NCBI GenBank assembly: GCA_023512835.1 | Contig: CM042086.1 | Span: 14,830,309 to 14,894,308, forward strand | Origin: Taxillus chinensis | Lineage: Eukaryota; Streptophyta; Magnoliopsida; Santalales; Loranthaceae | Direction: 5' to 3' | Length of the DNA: 64,000 nucleotides | In this document: in pieces, positions 62,240 through 64,000 of the stretch | How the letters are laid out: every line of letters begins with the position of its first letter | How positions within the stretch are numbered: the first letter of the stretch is position 1 | Notes under the pieces: model-generated | Told to the model about the DNA's origin: nothing | Database searches by the model: none | Seen by the model: only the letters and a program-made list of their open reading frames with translations | Position numbers and translations under genes: made by a program

Positions 62240-63589
62240 CAGGGAACAAACAGACAGGATGCCATTGTTGTCTCTTTCTACCTAGAACTTTATCGAAAGA
62301 GGCAGGGGTGTCTATCATGCAAGGCCCAGGCAGTTTTATAATGGCACTCCTTCAATGTTTATTAGAAGAATTGCTTCAGGCCCACATTATTATTTTTAGT
62401 ATTTAGGGAGTTTCACTAGAATGGGAAGCTCGCCCTTTCCTCTCTCTCTCTCTCTCTCTCCCTAGCTTTTCCTCTTTGTCATAGAGGTTGGTTGGAGGGC
62501 AACTACTCAAATAACTCTATTTTTTTTTTGCTGCTAATACCCTGATATTTTATGATCCAGATGCCAATAATATAGAAGTATCATAAACTTCAGGGTCTTG
62601 TTGTCCTTCAAGACTGCAAGTCAACCAGGCTAAGATGGTGTGGATGGGCATTTATTGTCCTGTTTGATGTGGTCCAACCATGCAAGAAGGGGAAGTTGCC
62701 CTCTTCTATTACAGGCTTCCACTTAGAGCCCTAAATTAATTTAGGGCATGGTAGGGCCAATGGTGGAGCAGATTGAATGAAAACATATAGGCTAATTGCT
62801 AGTCGATTATTACAAGCCTCTTATAATTAATTATTTGCAATTAATTGTGAGGGAACTGTGTCCACTCGTTAGAGTTTTATGCACTTAATAATAATAAATA
62901 AATAAATAAAAACTTCCCAAACCATCAGCAATATTTTAAAAAAACTTCAGTTAAATGACAGAAAATAATCAATTTTTTTAATATTATTGTATAACAGACT
63001 GAATATATTTATCTGTGTGACAATAAAAGAATGAGATTACCTGAAGTTCGCTTTATAGCCATGCCTGTGATGGCCCATGAAACATTTTTCAGCTTCACCT
63101 TTGGGTCCTGACAGAATTAGGATAGTTTTATATCATACAAATCATATACCGTATTTTTAAATATAAACAAAAAAAAACTACATAAGATCAGTCACATATC
63201 CTATTCCCGTGCTCAGAAAGAAGAGAAAAGATATGCCTCATGGTTAATCTCTTCACAACTCTCACTCTCTTCATCATCAGATGAAGAGGAATCACCAGCC
63301 ATGGCATCATAAAATTCATCGTGAACATCTGAATCTTCAAAGCCAACACTGGGAACAGAAATGTGAGAAACTTTTGAATGCACAATTGTGGTGGAAGATT
63401 CAAATGCGAATGCTGGATTTGCTCCAATATATTCTTTTAAACCTGTAAATTTGTGAAGAAACTATAAGCACAAAAACGTAACACATCTCAATGATTGGTT
63501 AGTAAATTGTGGAAAGATTTTCAATGAAATGAAACCAAAAGGCCAACTAAAATAAATAAATAAAAAGATTCACAAAAGTTGCAATGAGT

Positions 63590-64000
63590 TGTTTATTAAT
63601 TACGTAAATACTATGCAATAATTAACTTAATATTTATGTATATATATGATTGTATTCACTTACCGAAAGAAATAAGAAAACTTATTGGTTTACATTCTTC
63701 TCTTCTCTACATGCTATCAGAGCCAAACCCAAAACCCTAATCTGAAGGCATGCTGGCCACCGCACTGTCACAAGAGCATGTTGACAGTCTTCCTTTGTGT
63801 AGCCAAACACTCGAACGTTTTCCGGTTTGGTTCCTGTTTGTGACCGAAGAGATTTGTGCCTCAATTGTGATCAACCTACCATCATTGTTGATCAATACCC
63901 CATCATCATTGTCGTATTTTATATTAATGTCGAATCCACAATGTCGATCTCTGTATTGTCAGGCTTGTCTACGTTGAACTCATGTTACATCCTAGTCAGA
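63590..64000 (+). mobile_element. 5' end of a copia-type element: LTR end, primer-binding site and start of internal region
   Basis: TGCTATCAGAGCC (63712-63724) matches the initiator-tRNA-Met primer-binding site TGGTATCAGAGCC of plant copia elements with one mismatch and directly follows a CA dinucleotide (63710-63711) ending a T/A-rich LTR-like stretch. The internal region runs to the window edge with a 75-codon frame (63750-63977) that I cannot match to gag. It lies on the upstream (5') side of the first in-window EDR2 exon. The left LTR boundary is a guess. Confidence 0.5.

Larger units (their letters stand above)
57442..63040. other. 5.6-kb EDR2 intron with duplications and repeat-like DNA
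   Basis: Holds a 280-bp tandem duplication (58112-58738), a stretch at 59860-60480 with retroelement-like composition but no readable protein, an A28 run (62212-62239) and a CT tract (62440-62461). Open frames on either strand have no recognisable family. Confidence 0.5.
49485..63442 (-). pseudogene. EDR2-like: EDR2 (ENHANCED DISEASE RESISTANCE 2), C-terminal DUF1336 half, disrupted
   Basis: EDR2 proteins carry PH, START and C-terminal EDR2_C (DUF1336) domains and restrain pathogen-induced cell death. Exons in coding order: 63442-63237, 63107-63041, 57441-57267, 57108-57007, 56365-56318, 55605-55468, 55392-55297, 54655-54554, 49583-49485. Readable signatures: LKEYIGANPAFAFE, KVKLKNVSWAITG, VPDANKELDA, NCWTSPSGMGF-IRGKTYLKDN, VVGGNPLLKLIAVD, ALHPKCLVQ, GKKLPFILVINLE, GYWMVKRAVGTKACLLG, SVIGLVLGYVTSIVVDL, PEYILGTVRLNRVRPESAV. 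Lesions: one base lost at KDN-LK (near 57271), TAG for the Trp of VDWF at 57066-57064, one base lost at the start of exon 55605, two bases lost near 55505, an extra G near 55345, one T lost near 55302. Exon 63442 ends at a GC donor. Introns of 5.0 and 5.6 kb hold retroelement debris. About 345 codons are in-window; the N-terminal half is beyond 64,000. Sequence error could explain some indels, but not easily the whole set. Confidence 0.8.

Noticed and set aside
1..64000. CRISPR arrays, operons or a bacterial-type defence system
   Set aside because: The window is plant nuclear DNA; no regularly spaced repeat array or bacterial gene was found.

Overview
This window is nuclear DNA from a flowering plant, most likely a eudicot. 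The genes have many exons with plant-type GT..AG introns, the spacers are AT-rich, and there are many microsatellites, MITE-like elements and Ty1/copia retrotransposon remnants. I cannot name the species.

Layout: (1) 1-23 kb is gene-poor. It opens with the 3' half of a copia element (reverse transcriptase and RNase H, 3-1196). AT-rich spacer follows, holding several small transposon-like elements (a hAT-like one near 14.9-15.4 kb and two adjacent ones at 16.7-18.1 kb with G-rich cores), a minus-strand LTR remnant near 9.6-9.85 kb and long AG and CT microsatellites. (2) 23.5-30.0 kb, plus strand: an AUXIN RESPONSE FACTOR of the ARF7/ARF19 clade, 14 coding exons. (3) 32.9-43.3 kb, plus strand: HEN2, the MTR4-like DExH-box RNA helicase of the nuclear exosome, 16 coding exons. 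(4) 44.75-47.43 kb, minus strand: a FAD-dependent oxidoreductase of the DAO type, nine exons, convergent with HEN2. (5) 49.5 kb to beyond 63.4 kb, minus strand: the C-terminal (DUF1336) half of an ENHANCED DISEASE RESISTANCE 2 (EDR2) copy. It is disrupted, and its introns are swollen by copia and other repeats; the PH and START part lies off the right edge or is missing.

The genes do not form a pathway. They are ordinary neighbours: auxin transcription, nuclear RNA decay, an uncharacterised flavoenzyme and a defence/cell-death regulator.

The most important observation is that none of the four genes reads through in the sequence as given. ARF needs one 1-base correction, HEN2 two and the FAD oxidoreductase three. 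Most are an extra base in a homopolymer, and splice sites and flanking exons are otherwise intact. The EDR2 copy has at least five indels and an in-frame stop at a normally conserved Trp. Either the assembly has residual indel errors, or part of the locus (most credibly EDR2) is decaying. I found no convincing new biological system; the best candidates for follow-up are in the findings.
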